Shown piece by piece: positions 1 to 8,969 of a DNA stretch of 50,159 nucleotides. Origin of the DNA: Oligoflexia bacterium. GTDB taxonomy: Bacteria; Bdellovibrionota; UBA1018. Each line of letters starts with the position of its first letter. The stretch's first letter is position 1. The DNA is taken from positions 1 through 50,159 of the forward strand of contig CAITVN010000156.1 in assembly GCA_903895855.1 (NCBI GenBank), in the 5' to 3' direction. The notes under the pieces are model-generated. The model saw only the letters and a program-made list of their open reading frames with translations, did not search any database and was not told where the DNA came from. A program made the position numbers and the translations under genes.

Positions 1-6
1 GAGTGG

Positions 7-2310
7 GTGAGAGTAGAGTGGGTGAGGCTCTCGTTAGTCGCAGTCTGGGTAGTCTCGCTGGTTGTTATTCTTCAGCAAGTCTCATTGGCCGTTACCCTAG
101 AAGGTCGGTTGCGTGAAAAAGGAACCAGAATACCGCTTGTAGGAGTGAACGTTTACCTTCTGCCGATTAAACTAAAGGCGGTGACTGACAGTGCTGGGCG
201 ATTTCACTTAGAGAATGTGCCTGCTGGCGAAGTCGAATGGGTGGTGAGTCAGACAGGGTATGAACGCTTAACGAAGCACGAGCTGATTACCGAAGAAAAT
301 TCAGAAAAGTCGCTCGCCATTCGCGAGCTCTATCTTGAAAAAGAATCGTACGACACCTTTGAAACCACGATCTATGGCAAATCAAAAAAGCGAGACGAGA
401 AAACCCAAGAGCTCAGCGCCAAGCAAATCTTAAAGTTGGCAGGCACCAATGGTGATCCGGTGAAGGCGGTGCAAAATCTTCCGGGAGTTGCGCGGCCGCG
501 AAGTTTCAGTTCTCAAGTGGTGATTGAAGGCTCAGCCCCACAAGACACAAAGTATGCGATCAATGGGCATGAAGTTCCCATTATTTTTCATTTTGGTGGT
601 TACGGTTCTGTCTTAATGGCCGAAGCTTTAGATCGAGTTGAATACCTTTCAGCCGGGTTTGGCCCAGAATATGGTCGGGCCCAGGGTGGGATTGTCGGAG
701 CCATCACACGATCACCGCGGGTTGATCGTTGGCACCTCATGGCCTCAGTTGATTTGCTCAATTCGTCTTTATTGATCGAAGGCCCTTTATCGACGCCTGC
801 GAGCGATGAGACTGAGTACCGGGGGGGCCGATTCTTAATTGGGGCAAGGTACAGCTACATCGCCGCGCTTTTGGGTTTAATTGTCAGAAGCAGTCCGCGT
901 TTTAATCTCACTCTTTCGCCTAGTTTTTCTGATTTTACCAGCCAATATGAAGTGCCTGTGACCGAACGAGATCGGTTCAGTTTGACTACGTTTGGGTCAT
1001 TAGACACGTTGCAATTCGCTCTGACTAAAGCAGTTGGCGAAAGTGCGTTTGCGAGAGATACTTTTTATAGTAAAACGGCTTTTTTTCGGTTGATACCCGA
1101 GATCGTTCATCGGCACAGCTCGATCACACAAAGTCGTTGGTCGATGGGGGTAGGCAAAGATTGGATTCAATTTCAATTTGGTGAAATATTTAGCGCTCGC
1201 ACCGACATTGCTGCGTCTTCGCGATTTGAACTAGAACGAAAAATGAATCGCCGTTGGACTCTGATTACTGGCCTCGATCAGCGGCGGGTGTGGAATCGAA
1301 CTGAATTTTCGATACCCTCAGCTTTCACCGGAGGCGGAGGAGTCGCCGGGGTACCCGAACAAACTCAAATCAGTGCGATTGCTGATACGGTCGGATTTTA
1401 TTCTAGGAATTCGATTTTTTTGGGTGAAAAGCAGGGTATGACGCTGGTACCGAGTGCGCGGGTCGATTACTTTTCTCAGGTAAGTGAGTGGATTGTTCAG
1501 CCGCGTTTTGCGGCAAAGTTAGCACTGACCGATTCTTTAACTTTTCGAGCAGCCTCCGGGTTGTATGCTCAGCCACCGAGTGCGCAAGAGTTGAACTCAA
1601 ATTTTGGCAATCCCACTCTTAAGTCGCCGCGCTCTATTCATTACACGGTAGGCGGCGAAAAAGATTTCAAAGAGGGTGGGTCAAATGGTTTTACGCTTGG
1701 TTGTGATTTGTTTTATAAAGACATGCAAAAAGTGGTCGTCAGTTCAAACGAGCGAGTGCTACGAAATGGTGAGTGGACGATTGAAAACTATTCAAATCTC
1801 GGAACCGGGCGGGCCTACGGCTTCGAGAATCGGTTAAAATACGACTATTCGACGTTTTCTGGGTGGCTATCGTATACGTTATCGAGAAGTCAGCGAACCG
1901 AACCTAGCACGGGCGAACACCTCTTTTCATACGATCAAACTCATTCATTGACCGCAGTTGCGCTTTGGGAGTACGCCAAAAATTGGTCTGCTTCAGCGCG
2001 TGCACGGTACACATCGGGTAATCCTTATACTCCCGTCTTAGATTCAGCGTATGACAGTGATGCCGATAGGTACCTCGCGGTCAGAGGTGATCTCATGTCG
2101 GCGAGGTACCCGGGGTTTTTCTCGCTTGATTTGCGTATCGATCACAAGTGGGTTTACGACAAATGGATCTTATCGGCGTATATTGATCTTCAAAATGCGA
2201 CGAATCGTCAGAATGTTGAAGCGTATCAGTATAATTATAATTACACCCAGTTTGAAAAAATATCACTTTTGCCGATCTTTCCTAGTTTCGGTGTGAAAGG
2301 AGAATTTTGA
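7..2310 (+). CDS. TonB-dependent receptor with N-terminal carboxypeptidase-regulatory-like domain
   Basis: Outer-membrane receptor, probably for import of a siderophore or other large ligand. Residues 10-28 are a hydrophobic signal peptide. Residues about 29-95 form a CarboxypepD_reg-like beta-sandwich (TLEGRLREKGTRIPLVGVNV followed by DSAGRF). Residues about 135-235 are the plug domain (VQNLPGVARP, then GFGPEYGRAQGGIVGA). The rest alternates aromatic and polar residues as a 22-strand barrel would and ends in a phenylalanine (GVKGEF). The length of 767 residues is normal. The frame is open up to the left window edge, so GTG at 7 is only the first visible start; the signal peptide argues that the true start is close. 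The next gene begins in the overlapping TGATG, so the two lipoproteins downstream are probably co-expressed partners. The substrate cannot be told from sequence. Confidence 0.88.
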   Translation: MRVEWVRLSLVAVWVVSLVVILQQVSLAVTLEGRLREKGTRIPLVGVNVYLLPIKLKAVTDSAGRFHLENVPAGEVEWVVSQTGYERLTKHELITEENSEKSLAIRELYLEKESYDTFETTIYGKSKKRDEKTQELSAKQILKLAGTNGDPVKAVQNLPGVARPRSFSSQVVIEGSAPQDTKYAINGHEVPIIFHFGGYGSVLMAEALDRVEYLSAGFGPEYGRAQGGIVGAITRSPRVDRWHLMASVDLLNSSLLIEGPLSTPASDETEYRGGRFLIGARYSYIAALLGLIVRSSPRFNLTLSPSFSDFTSQYEVPVTERDRFSLTTFGSLDTLQFALTKAVGESAFARDTFYSKTAFFRLIPEIVHRHSSITQSRWSMGVGKDWIQFQFGEIFSARTDIAASSRFELERKMNRRWTLITGLDQRRVWNRTEFSIPSAFTGGGGVAGVPEQTQISAIADTVGFYSRNSIFLGEKQGMTLVPSARVDYFSQVSEWIVQPRFAAKLALTDSLTFRAASGLYAQPPSAQELNSNFGNPTLKSPRSIHYTVGGEKDFKEGGSNGFTLGCDLFYKDMQKVVVSSNERVLRNGEWTIENYSNLGTGRAYGFENRLKYDYSTFSGWLSYTLSRSQRTEPSTGEHLFSYDQTHSLTAVALWEYAKNWSASARARYTSGNPYTPVLDSAYDSDADRYLAVRGDLMSARYPGFFSLDLRIDHKWVYDKWILSAYIDLQNATNRQNVEAYQYNYNYTQFEKISLLPIFPSFGVKGEF

Positions 2311-3182
2311 TGCCGCGGCCTTATTTTGTTTTAACACGAATGGTTGTTTTGGCCATCAGCGTGAGCTCATTTCTGGGTTGCGGTGTCAGGCTTAAGAATG
2401 ATTTTCACTCATTGAGTAGCCTACGGGTGCTGAGTCTTCGTGCCGATACCCCAGAACTGGGAGTCGGTGAGACGGCAACGTTGACCCCTTTTGTGAGTGA
2501 TGTTGACGGTAGTGGGCGCGAACTTTTTTTTGAGGTATCCGCTTGTTCTGAGTTAAAAGGCGAACAGTCGAAACGACCTGATTGTGTAGCGGCTAGTGAT
2601 CGAGTCGTGATCAGCTCTGAAACTCTCATTACCGAACTCACAGCGCCGAACTACACGGGGCAAGCGACGCCAGTTGCCGTCAGCATACCGACTGACCTTT
2701 TAGATCAATACACGGATGTCGAGAAACTTAATGGCGTTGAGTACCGAATCGATTATCGCATCTACGCTAGAGATCAAACCTCAGTGCGTGCAGTGAAGCA
2801 CTTGGTTGTTTCGAACCGTTCAGTCAAAAATCAAAATCCGGTTTTGAGTTCGGTAGAATCTGACACTGGAGCCTTGGTTACCTTTCCGGCAGCCGCCACG
2901 ACTTTGATTGCTAAAATTGATGAAAGTTCGGGTGAAACTTATCAAGTCATGGTCGCGAAGCAAGTGGATCGGGGGGTAGAGTTGAGTTTAGTAGATCAAG
3001 TTGAAACCCTTGATGTCAGTTGGTTCATTTCTGATGGCACGCTTGAACTGGGTAAAACACTGAGTGGCGACAACAACATCTGGTATCCGCCGATAACTGC
3101 CCCGACGAAGCATCAAGCCATTTTGATTGGTGTTTTACGCGATGGGCGGGGCGGTGAGTCGCTATTCAGTACGGCATTTTAG
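2310..3182 (+). CDS. lipoprotein of unknown function, partner of the TonB receptor
   Basis: A 290-residue exported lipoprotein. The signal peptide ends in a lipobox with FLGC, giving acylated Cys24. I chose ATG at 2310, which overlaps the receptor stop as TGATG and has an AAAGGAG ribosome site seven bases upstream; the TTG three bases earlier is less likely. The body is rich in beta-prone and polar residues, with a possible Ig-like fold (residues 30-120 read LRADTPELGVGETATLTPFV), but I recognise no family. Tight coupling to the receptor gene suggests a surface or periplasmic accessory in ligand capture; that is inference. Confidence 0.8.
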   Translation: MPRPYFVLTRMVVLAISVSSFLGCGVRLKNDFHSLSSLRVLSLRADTPELGVGETATLTPFVSDVDGSGRELFFEVSACSELKGEQSKRPDCVAASDRVVISSETLITELTAPNYTGQATPVAVSIPTDLLDQYTDVEKLNGVEYRIDYRIYARDQTSVRAVKHLVVSNRSVKNQNPVLSSVESDTGALVTFPAAATTLIAKIDESSGETYQVMVAKQVDRGVELSLVDQVETLDVSWFISDGTLELGKTLSGDNNIWYPPITAPTKHQAILIGVLRDGRGGESLFSTAF

Positions 3183-3196
3183 AAGGGATGGTCGAG

Positions 3197-3583
3197 ATGA
3201 AGTTTCAGTTTTCGGTTTTGCCGATTTTGTTGGCGACATTCACCCTGGGTAGTTTGAGTGTGGTGACCAGTTTTTCTTTGAGTTCTTGCAACCTCAAATC
3301 TGGAGTCGATAAAGAAGAACAGGTTTTCAATGACCTATTTTTCGAGCTAGAGAGAAAGTACAGTCGCGATTTCTCTAAAGAGGGGTACGCGCTTGAGTTT
3401 GCGATTGAGAGGCCAAAAACCGTAGTCGTGAAAGTGAGCTATATACCGGGATCATCGAAAGAGGGCTTAGCCATAGATGTCGGTGAGGCGGCTACCCGCT
3501 TTGTTTCGTCGCTGGCTAGAAATAAATATCAAATTGAGGGCGTTGAGACAAAACTCGTGAAAATTCCGGTCAAGAAACAGTGA
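3197..3583 (+). CDS. small lipoprotein of unknown function
   Basis: A 128-residue lipoprotein, third gene of the receptor operon, 14 bases after the previous stop. The signal peptide ends in LSSC (Cys31). ATG at 3197 is preferred over ATG at 3188 because the AGAAGGG ribosome site lies directly against the latter but at normal distance from the former. The mature part is charged and helical, with a C-terminal half (VVVKVSYIPG, VGEAATRFVSSLARN) that could form a small alpha/beta fold. No family recognised. Confidence 0.72.
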   Translation: MKFQFSVLPILLATFTLGSLSVVTSFSLSSCNLKSGVDKEEQVFNDLFFELERKYSRDFSKEGYALEFAIERPKTVVVKVSYIPGSSKEGLAIDVGEAATRFVSSLARNKYQIEGVETKLVKIPVKKQ

Positions 3584-3609
3584 CGGTAGGTAAGAATAGC
3601 GCCGAATGG

Positions 3610-4260
3610 CTACCACGAAAATGACTTGATCGCCCCATTTTCATCGACGGGCTTCGCCTTGTTTTGCTCTATTTCGGCTGCTGATTGCGGTTTTCTCTGG
3701 GACTCTGCTTTGGGTTTGAAGGCTTTTTTAGCATCAGGCTCGGCCGGATTCACTTGATCGTAGCTAGACGTTTTCACTTCGGCTAGTTCACGTTTAGACT
3801 CAGGGCCAGCTGGGTAGAGTTCGGTGGGTTCGGGATCGAGTCTGAATGCAACCATTGGATTGGCTAATTTGTGATTCGAAATGATGACCTTGTCGTAGTC
3901 GGGTACGTCAGGGTCTTTAAAAACTTGAAAGCCGTCTTCAAGCGGAATGCTTAAAATTGCCCGCCTGATGATCGTTGTTTTTGGAGAATTGTCAAAACGA
4001 TATCCTATGACCATAACGGGGCGATCTTTCTTGGATCGATCAATTTTAAGCGCTAGTCCTTTGAGTGAGTTCTTTGGGTAAACATGAATTTCGAGATTTT
4101 CTTCCCACTCAATGACATTGACATTTTTCTTTGATTTTCCGACTCCGTCGAGGCGATCAAAATCGACATCTTCTCTGGATGAGTCTGCTGCTTGCGCCAT
4201 CTGGAGCGCAAGGGTTACGGTAAGGGCGACTAGGAACTGGCAGAAAAGTCGATTAAACAT
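3610..4260 (-). CDS. secreted protein of unknown function with acidic/lysine-rich tail
   Basis: A 216-residue protein with a Sec signal peptide (MFNRLFCQFLVALTVTLALQ, cleavage after AQA). ATG at 4260 follows an AGAGG ribosome site with five bases between them; an upstream in-frame start at 4278 lacks this. Residues about 40-140 (VNVIEWEENLEIHVYPKNSL, then a strand-rich stretch ending VVISNHKLANP-like) resemble the beta-rich AMIN-type domains of envelope proteins, but this is a weak resemblance. The last 60 residues are low complexity (Lys, Pro, Glu). It is convergent with the preceding lipoprotein gene and divergent from the metalloprotease gene. Confidence 0.7.
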   Translation of the reverse strand: MFNRLFCQFLVALTVTLALQMAQAADSSREDVDFDRLDGVGKSKKNVNVIEWEENLEIHVYPKNSLKGLALKIDRSKKDRPVMVIGYRFDNSPKTTIIRRAILSIPLEDGFQVFKDPDVPDYDKVIISNHKLANPMVAFRLDPEPTELYPAGPESKRELAEVKTSSYDQVNPAEPDAKKAFKPKAESQRKPQSAAEIEQNKAKPVDENGAIKSFSW

Positions 4261-4424
4261 GGGAACCTCTTTCGTCAAATACCTATCGGAATGAATCGGT
4301 AGAATCTTGACGGTGAAGCGGGTTTTCGAACGGTCTTAATTTTATATATTAAGTTGATGTAATTATTGTGAAAAAACGACTCAAGGGAGTGAAGCCGGCT
4401 AAAATGAACATTTGACGCATTGCA

Positions 4425-4430
4425 TATAAT
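4425..4430 (+). promoter_or_regulatory. candidate -10 box (TATAAT) for the metalloprotease gene
   Basis: A perfect TATAAT sits 20 bases before the ATG at 4451. There is a TTGACG at 4412, but it is only seven bases upstream, so it is not a matching -35. If used, the transcript would have a very short leader and the ribosome site before 4451 is weak, so near-leaderless translation or a later start is possible. Confidence 0.35.
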
Positions 4431-4450
4431 CTGTTAGGTTCTCACAGCTT

Positions 4451-6220
4451 ATGAACTTTGGCCAGTGCTCCAAATACCTACCCCTGACTTCACGCCCGCG
4501 GTGCCTATCGCTAGGATCGGCCATTGCGCTGGGGTGTTTGCTTGTTGTGAGTTCTTCGTTCAGCCTCGTTTCTTGTAGTGATGCAGCCAAGACAGAATCG
4601 GCTAAACAGCCGGTGGCTCCTGGGTGCAAGGCCGTCGAAGGTGTGGCGTGGTCACCCGGGCAGCTGCAGTCACTACGCTTTGATAAAATTCAAGAGTCTG
4701 GGAGTCCGACTCTTCACACTGACGTGATTGAAAAAAGCGCGACAGTCATTGGGGCCGCTCAGGGGTGGTCAGCTGAAGCTCGAATCCCTTTTGATTTTGA
4801 CCTTCCCTTTTTTGATGAAAAATTTGAGAGTTTTGAGCTTGAGGCGACTCTCACGGCGATGCCTTCAAAAGTGAGTCAAGAAACGCGCATTTTCTTAGTT
4901 GCTCTTAACGACGGGTTTAGAAATTGGGTGAAATTTCCCATTAAAGGAGTCGGCCGCGATTGTGCTCGTGCTGGTCTTTTTCTCGTCAACCCCTCACAAA
5001 AATCGGCTGACTCTCAGTGGACGCCAAATCCCGAATGTCAGTTAGCTCAACCCAGTGTCTATCGATCTCACAATGATTGGTTTTTTTCTCAATTGCGGCA
5101 AGAACATCGTCAATCGTGGGTTTCATCGTTTCCAAACTGCGATTGGCGCAATGATTCGAGCTGCTATTTTCAGTGGATGAGGGCCGATGATTTTCGCTTC
5201 ACGCAAGCGCAACCGAATACTCGATTTCATGCTGAGTTTGTGGTGATCGACGGTAAGGCCCGAGAGCACGAGAATGATAAAGTTGCGAAAGTTCAAATAA
5301 GGGTTACTAGAAAAATGAAACCATCGGTGGTTCAAAATAGCCAGAATCTAGGCATTTCGCTCAAAGTTGTTTTGGTCGGTCAGAAAAATATACAAATGTC
5401 ACGTACCGCCGAAGGTAAAGCCAATCTTGATCAAGCACTCCAAGAAATTCAGTCTCACTTTAAAATCTCTGAGGTCAAAGCACTGGAGTGGGGTTGTGGT
5501 GAAGGCGGAGATGCATTTTCAACAGTCTCGAGAGAAAAACTGTCTGAGTTGTTTACTGAAGGTTCGGGTTTTGTCAGAAAAAGCAACGGTAGTGATTACA
5601 CTGGCGACGGAGTGATTCCGATTTTTATTGTTTCACAAGTGAGCACCGCGAGCCAAGGGCAGACACTCTTGGGTTTGAGCTCAGGAATTCCGGGCGGATA
5701 CCACGATCGAGCAGGGCGAGGTCTGGTGCTTGCAACATTTGACCGACTAAACGACAGACCCAGTGAGGCGACTAGCGAGAAAACCGCGAAGCAACGTCGC
5801 TTTCTGAACGAGTTTGCAATTTCGGCCGCTCATGAACTGGGGCATTTTCTTGGGTTGTCTCATTTGTCTGAGGCAACAGGCGATATTCACGATTCGTTAT
5901 CAGATACTCCAGAGTGTCGAATGCGATCGGGCAGTGATACAGAGGGTACTACTGAGGGGCAATTGCGAGTGATCACTGCAAAATCGTGTTCAACTGATCC
6001 GTCTCGGTTATCGACCACCCATCGCTCTTGTGTTGAGCTGTGCCCCCAGTATTCACCCGAGCAAGGTAAGCTTTGTCCTGAAGTGTCAGAATGCGCATTT
6101 AACCATCTCATGTGGTGGACCGATAAGTCTTGGTCAAGTGATTTGTCTCAGACTGACGCCAATAATCTGTCGGTTGGTTCTCGGCTTCAAGTTGAGTCAA
6201 GCACGCTATGGCGTTGGTAA
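4451..6220 (+). CDS. lipoprotein zinc metalloprotease (metzincin type)
   Basis: A 589-residue lipoprotein with a predicted protease role at the cell surface or in the periplasm. The long signal peptide ends at LVSC, so Cys42 would be acylated. The zinc motif HELGHFLGLSH is complete: His461, Glu462, His465 and His471 (HExxHxxGxxH). A Met-turn-like FNHLMWW lies downstream with Met554, as expected for metzincins. Several Cys in the region 480-550 could form disulfides around the active site. The N-terminal 300 residues (beta-rich, with a Cys-rich stretch at about 195-245) are probably a prodomain or binding domain and match nothing I know. Nothing here tells the substrate. Confidence 0.82.
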   Translation: MNFGQCSKYLPLTSRPRCLSLGSAIALGCLLVVSSSFSLVSCSDAAKTESAKQPVAPGCKAVEGVAWSPGQLQSLRFDKIQESGSPTLHTDVIEKSATVIGAAQGWSAEARIPFDFDLPFFDEKFESFELEATLTAMPSKVSQETRIFLVALNDGFRNWVKFPIKGVGRDCARAGLFLVNPSQKSADSQWTPNPECQLAQPSVYRSHNDWFFSQLRQEHRQSWVSSFPNCDWRNDSSCYFQWMRADDFRFTQAQPNTRFHAEFVVIDGKAREHENDKVAKVQIRVTRKMKPSVVQNSQNLGISLKVVLVGQKNIQMSRTAEGKANLDQALQEIQSHFKISEVKALEWGCGEGGDAFSTVSREKLSELFTEGSGFVRKSNGSDYTGDGVIPIFIVSQVSTASQGQTLLGLSSGIPGGYHDRAGRGLVLATFDRLNDRPSEATSEKTAKQRRFLNEFAISAAHELGHFLGLSHLSEATGDIHDSLSDTPECRMRSGSDTEGTTEGQLRVITAKSCSTDPSRLSTTHRSCVELCPQYSPEQGKLCPEVSECAFNHLMWWTDKSWSSDLSQTDANNLSVGSRLQVESSTLWRW

Positions 6221-6283
6221 TAGCTAACACCCATTTAAAAAATATTTAGGTTCTTGATTGATCGGGCCGATGAGTTCCCTGAG

Positions 6284-7339
6284 ATGGACCGTTCAACAGA
6301 CAGCCATGTTTCGCCAGACGGTGAAGCAGGCGAAGGCAAAAAACCTGGGTTTAACAAAAAGAAGCTGATTGCTGTTCTTTCTACTATCGTTGCGCTTGCG
6401 GTCGTAGGCGGCGGGGTGACCTTCTTTTTAAAGAGTAAGCCCGACGCGCAAAAAAATGCGGAGCACGCCAAAGGTGCGGCAGCAAAAGATTCTTCGACTG
6501 CTGCTCATGGTGCTGAAGCGGCTCATGGTCATGTTGCTGAGGCAGAAATGCGTCCTAAAGGCCTCGTCGCCCAATATGTCGCAGCATTTAGAAGTATTCA
6601 GAAAAAAGTTGATGACTTGCGAGAGAGCGAAGAGCAAAACGACAAATTGAGACTCGAAAATGTGAACCTTCGGTTGCAGATAGAGAAGGGTCAATTCGAG
6701 TGCCGCTCAAATGTTTCAGAAGAAAAGACTGCAGATATTTCAACAAAATTAGTCTTTGATACCGGAGGGAGGGTCGGTCGAACTCTCGCCGGAATTAGTT
6801 ATCGGCCCCCCGTTCATTTGTTGCCTTCGCAACTGTACACGTTGGGAGTGAGTTACCTAAAAGGCAGCGAAGCAGAAAAAGCTGCAGTGATATTCACCTT
6901 TCTAACTGGAATGGATGACAACGAGACTTACAAGACGGCCAAAGATTTCTTATTAACCGGGGTAGCTTGGTATCGAATACAGAATTTTGTGATTGCTGAT
7001 CAGTACTTTGAAAAAGCTTTGTCGGTAAAAAAATTAGAAAGTGATTTGCGGTATCATGCTCAAGCCAGGCTTTGGCGAGCCTTAACCGATGAAAGAATTC
7101 AAAAACACTCAAAAGCTCAAGACTGGCTACGCGAGTTGGTTGATCATCACCCAAATTCTCAAGAAGCGCAGTGGGTAAATCCCAGTTCGAAAGCTCTGAA
7201 GCCTACCGAGGTGTTAACTGACGAGTCAAGTGAAAGCGAAAAACTGAGAAAGCCGGCGGGTGATCGAGAACATGCGCCAGCTGAAGTCGTTAAAGACAAT
7301 CATCAAACGGGAGCAAAGCATGAAAGCTCTCAGCACTAG
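6284..7339 (+). CDS. membrane-anchored coiled-coil/TPR protein
   Basis: About 351 residues; first of a coupled trio with a FecR-domain protein and an outer-membrane barrel. It has a short charged cytoplasmic N-terminus, one transmembrane helix (LIAVLSTIVALAVVGGGVTF), an Ala/His-rich linker, a coiled coil (DDLRESEEQNDKLRLENVNL) and a helical repeat region (about 180-310; GVSYLKGSEAEKAAVIFTFL) resembling TPRs, then a low-complexity tail. This topology puts the TPR part in the periplasm. The start is uncertain: ATG at 6284 or TTG at 6254 with a weak AGG upstream. The 3' end overlaps the next gene by 20 bases, so translation is probably coupled. Confidence 0.72.
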   Translation: MDRSTDSHVSPDGEAGEGKKPGFNKKKLIAVLSTIVALAVVGGGVTFFLKSKPDAQKNAEHAKGAAAKDSSTAAHGAEAAHGHVAEAEMRPKGLVAQYVAAFRSIQKKVDDLRESEEQNDKLRLENVNLRLQIEKGQFECRSNVSEEKTADISTKLVFDTGGRVGRTLAGISYRPPVHLLPSQLYTLGVSYLKGSEAEKAAVIFTFLTGMDDNETYKTAKDFLLTGVAWYRIQNFVIADQYFEKALSVKKLESDLRYHAQARLWRALTDERIQKHSKAQDWLRELVDHHPNSQEAQWVNPSSKALKPTEVLTDESSESEKLRKPAGDREHAPAEVVKDNHQTGAKHESSQH

Positions 7340-8336
7340 GCCCTTCATTTTATTCATAACGCTTGTCAGTCTCTTGTGTAGTGAACTGGTGTTTAGCCGA
7401 TGTGCCATCGCAGCGACAGGCAGTGGTGGTAGGTCAGATTCTTATCCGTGTGCGGTTCTTGAAACTTATGGTGGACAGGTGCAGGTTCTAGACTCTACCC
7501 GCGTACACATTCTAGATTTATTGAAAAACTCTCCGGTACCTTGTGGTGGGTGGATCTCAGCTGAAAGTGGCTGGGTTCGAATCAAACATCAAAATGGAGC
7601 AGTGATTCACGCCAGTCCTGGTAGCTTTTTTCAAGTGCCCAATTTTTCTGAAGCGAACGCTGATCACATTGTTTTGTATCGCGGTCAGATTTACATCTCG
7701 GCAGAAGATGGGGCTGGAGAACTCAGAATCTTAACAGGAAACGCTAGATTTCGCGTTTCTAAAGGCGAAATACTAGCACTGTACTCTCAGAAAGAAGAGC
7801 AAACTCAATTGATCACTCTTTCTGGTGAGGCTCGGCTAGAAAACAGGTACCAAGCTGAAGCCTTCATGACTTGCAAACCTGGTGAAGCGACCTCGCTTGA
7901 TTTGAAGGTTGTGCGAACGGTTCCGGCCACGCCCCAGGCTGTAAAATACTCGGCTCTCAAAGAACGTCTTGTGCACTTCAACCTTGAAGATAAAGATATT
8001 GTTCGTATTTTGAAGACCACGAAACTGAGGCAAGATCGAGCGTTTGCGGCCAATATAGAAATTCCAGACAAAGAGCAAATTCAGAAAGAAAGAGAAGAAG
8101 TCGACAAGCAGGCTGACTCGAGTAGAAAGCCCGCATCAGTCGAAAAATATATGCGACATCCAGAAGATGCGAAGTCGCGTGAGCTTCAAAGAAGATTTGC
8201 CAAAAAAGTTTTAGGTGAAACAGCGAACTCTGAAAGCCTATTGACCGGTGAAAAGAAGAAAAATAACGAGGAAAAGCAAACGGTACTGAGAGAGCTGGCT
8301 GCTGTTAGACCCGATGACGAAAATGGATTGAAATGA
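7320..8336 (+). CDS. secreted FecR-domain protein
   Basis: A 338-residue protein. ATG at 7320 follows GGAG at the right distance and begins a signal peptide (MKALSTRPFILFITLVSLLC, cleavage near AIAA). Residues about 40-175 are a FecR-type beta domain (SAESGWVRIKHQNGAVIHAS; VLYRGQIYISAEDGAGELRI), a fold found in FecR anti-sigma regulators and in many periplasmic proteins. There is no transmembrane or cytoplasmic sigma-binding part, so here it is probably structural or a binding protein. The C-terminal 110 residues are highly charged and helical. It overlaps the TPR gene by 20 bases and the barrel gene by an ATGA. Confidence 0.75.
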   Translation: MKALSTRPFILFITLVSLLCSELVFSRCAIAATGSGGRSDSYPCAVLETYGGQVQVLDSTRVHILDLLKNSPVPCGGWISAESGWVRIKHQNGAVIHASPGSFFQVPNFSEANADHIVLYRGQIYISAEDGAGELRILTGNARFRVSKGEILALYSQKEEQTQLITLSGEARLENRYQAEAFMTCKPGEATSLDLKVVRTVPATPQAVKYSALKERLVHFNLEDKDIVRILKTTKLRQDRAFAANIEIPDKEQIQKEREEVDKQADSSRKPASVEKYMRHPEDAKSRELQRRFAKKVLGETANSESLLTGEKKKNNEEKQTVLRELAAVRPDDENGLK

Positions 8337-8947
8337 AGAGGTGGACCATGGTTGGGCCGAAAAAAACAAAAATAAGAGCTGGGTATTTGGCAAAACTCAC
8401 AACAGGTGTCGTTCTGTTGGGGTTAGTGTTTCTTCACCCAAAACTTGCTTATTCGGGAATGTTTGAGTTGTCAGCTGGATTTTCGTACAATCGAGTTAAC
8501 TACGGGTCAGAACAAAACTATAACCTCACCAAGCGATGGACCGGCTCAATTGGCTACTACTTTAGTGAGACTTCAGAAGTTGAGGTTGATTTCAGTGATG
8601 TCGTCGATAAGACTTTGATCAGTGGCTATCAAGACACGACTTTTCATGACCAAATTTATAGCGCGAATTGGATTCAATCACTTTTGCCGCGTACGGCGAG
8701 AATTCAGCCTTATTTGCGAATTGGAGTAGGACAGCTGAACCGAAATGCATCGGGAGAGTACGGAAATGGCGCTGTTCCAGCGTCGCAAGTAGACTCACTC
8801 ACCGGGGTCTTGGGGGCTGGTACAAAATTTCCGATTGTTAGCCAATTGGGTTTCAAATGTGAGGCGATTTCTTACCTAAAAGGCGCAGCCATCGGCACCT
8901 ACAAAGATAACATCGCTATCACTTTGGGACTGTCATTCTACTTCTAA
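8333..8947 (+). CDS. small outer-membrane beta-barrel protein
   Basis: A 204-residue protein with a hydrophobic signal peptide (cleavage near AYSG) and about eight amphipathic strands (GMFELSAGFSYNRVNYG; LTKRWTGSIGYYF; VEVDFSDV; IQPYLRIGVGQL), ending ITLGLSFYF with the terminal aromatic expected by the BAM machinery. It resembles OmpW/OmpA-type eight-stranded barrels. ATG at 8333 overlaps the FecR gene stop; ATG at 8348 has a better ribosome site (AAGAGG, six bases away) and may be the real start. The trio looks like one envelope unit: barrel, periplasmic FecR protein, inner-membrane TPR protein. Confidence 0.72.
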   Translation: MKRWTMVGPKKTKIRAGYLAKLTTGVVLLGLVFLHPKLAYSGMFELSAGFSYNRVNYGSEQNYNLTKRWTGSIGYYFSETSEVEVDFSDVVDKTLISGYQDTTFHDQIYSANWIQSLLPRTARIQPYLRIGVGQLNRNASGEYGNGAVPASQVDSLTGVLGAGTKFPIVSQLGFKCEAISYLKGAAIGTYKDNIAITLGLSFYF

Positions 8948-8969
8948 GAAAGCTATTATTTTTCCTTAG

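Noticed and set aside
7569..7585. tRNA-like GGGTTCGAATC inside the FecR-domain gene
   Set aside because: It is in a well-supported reading frame and lacks the other arms.
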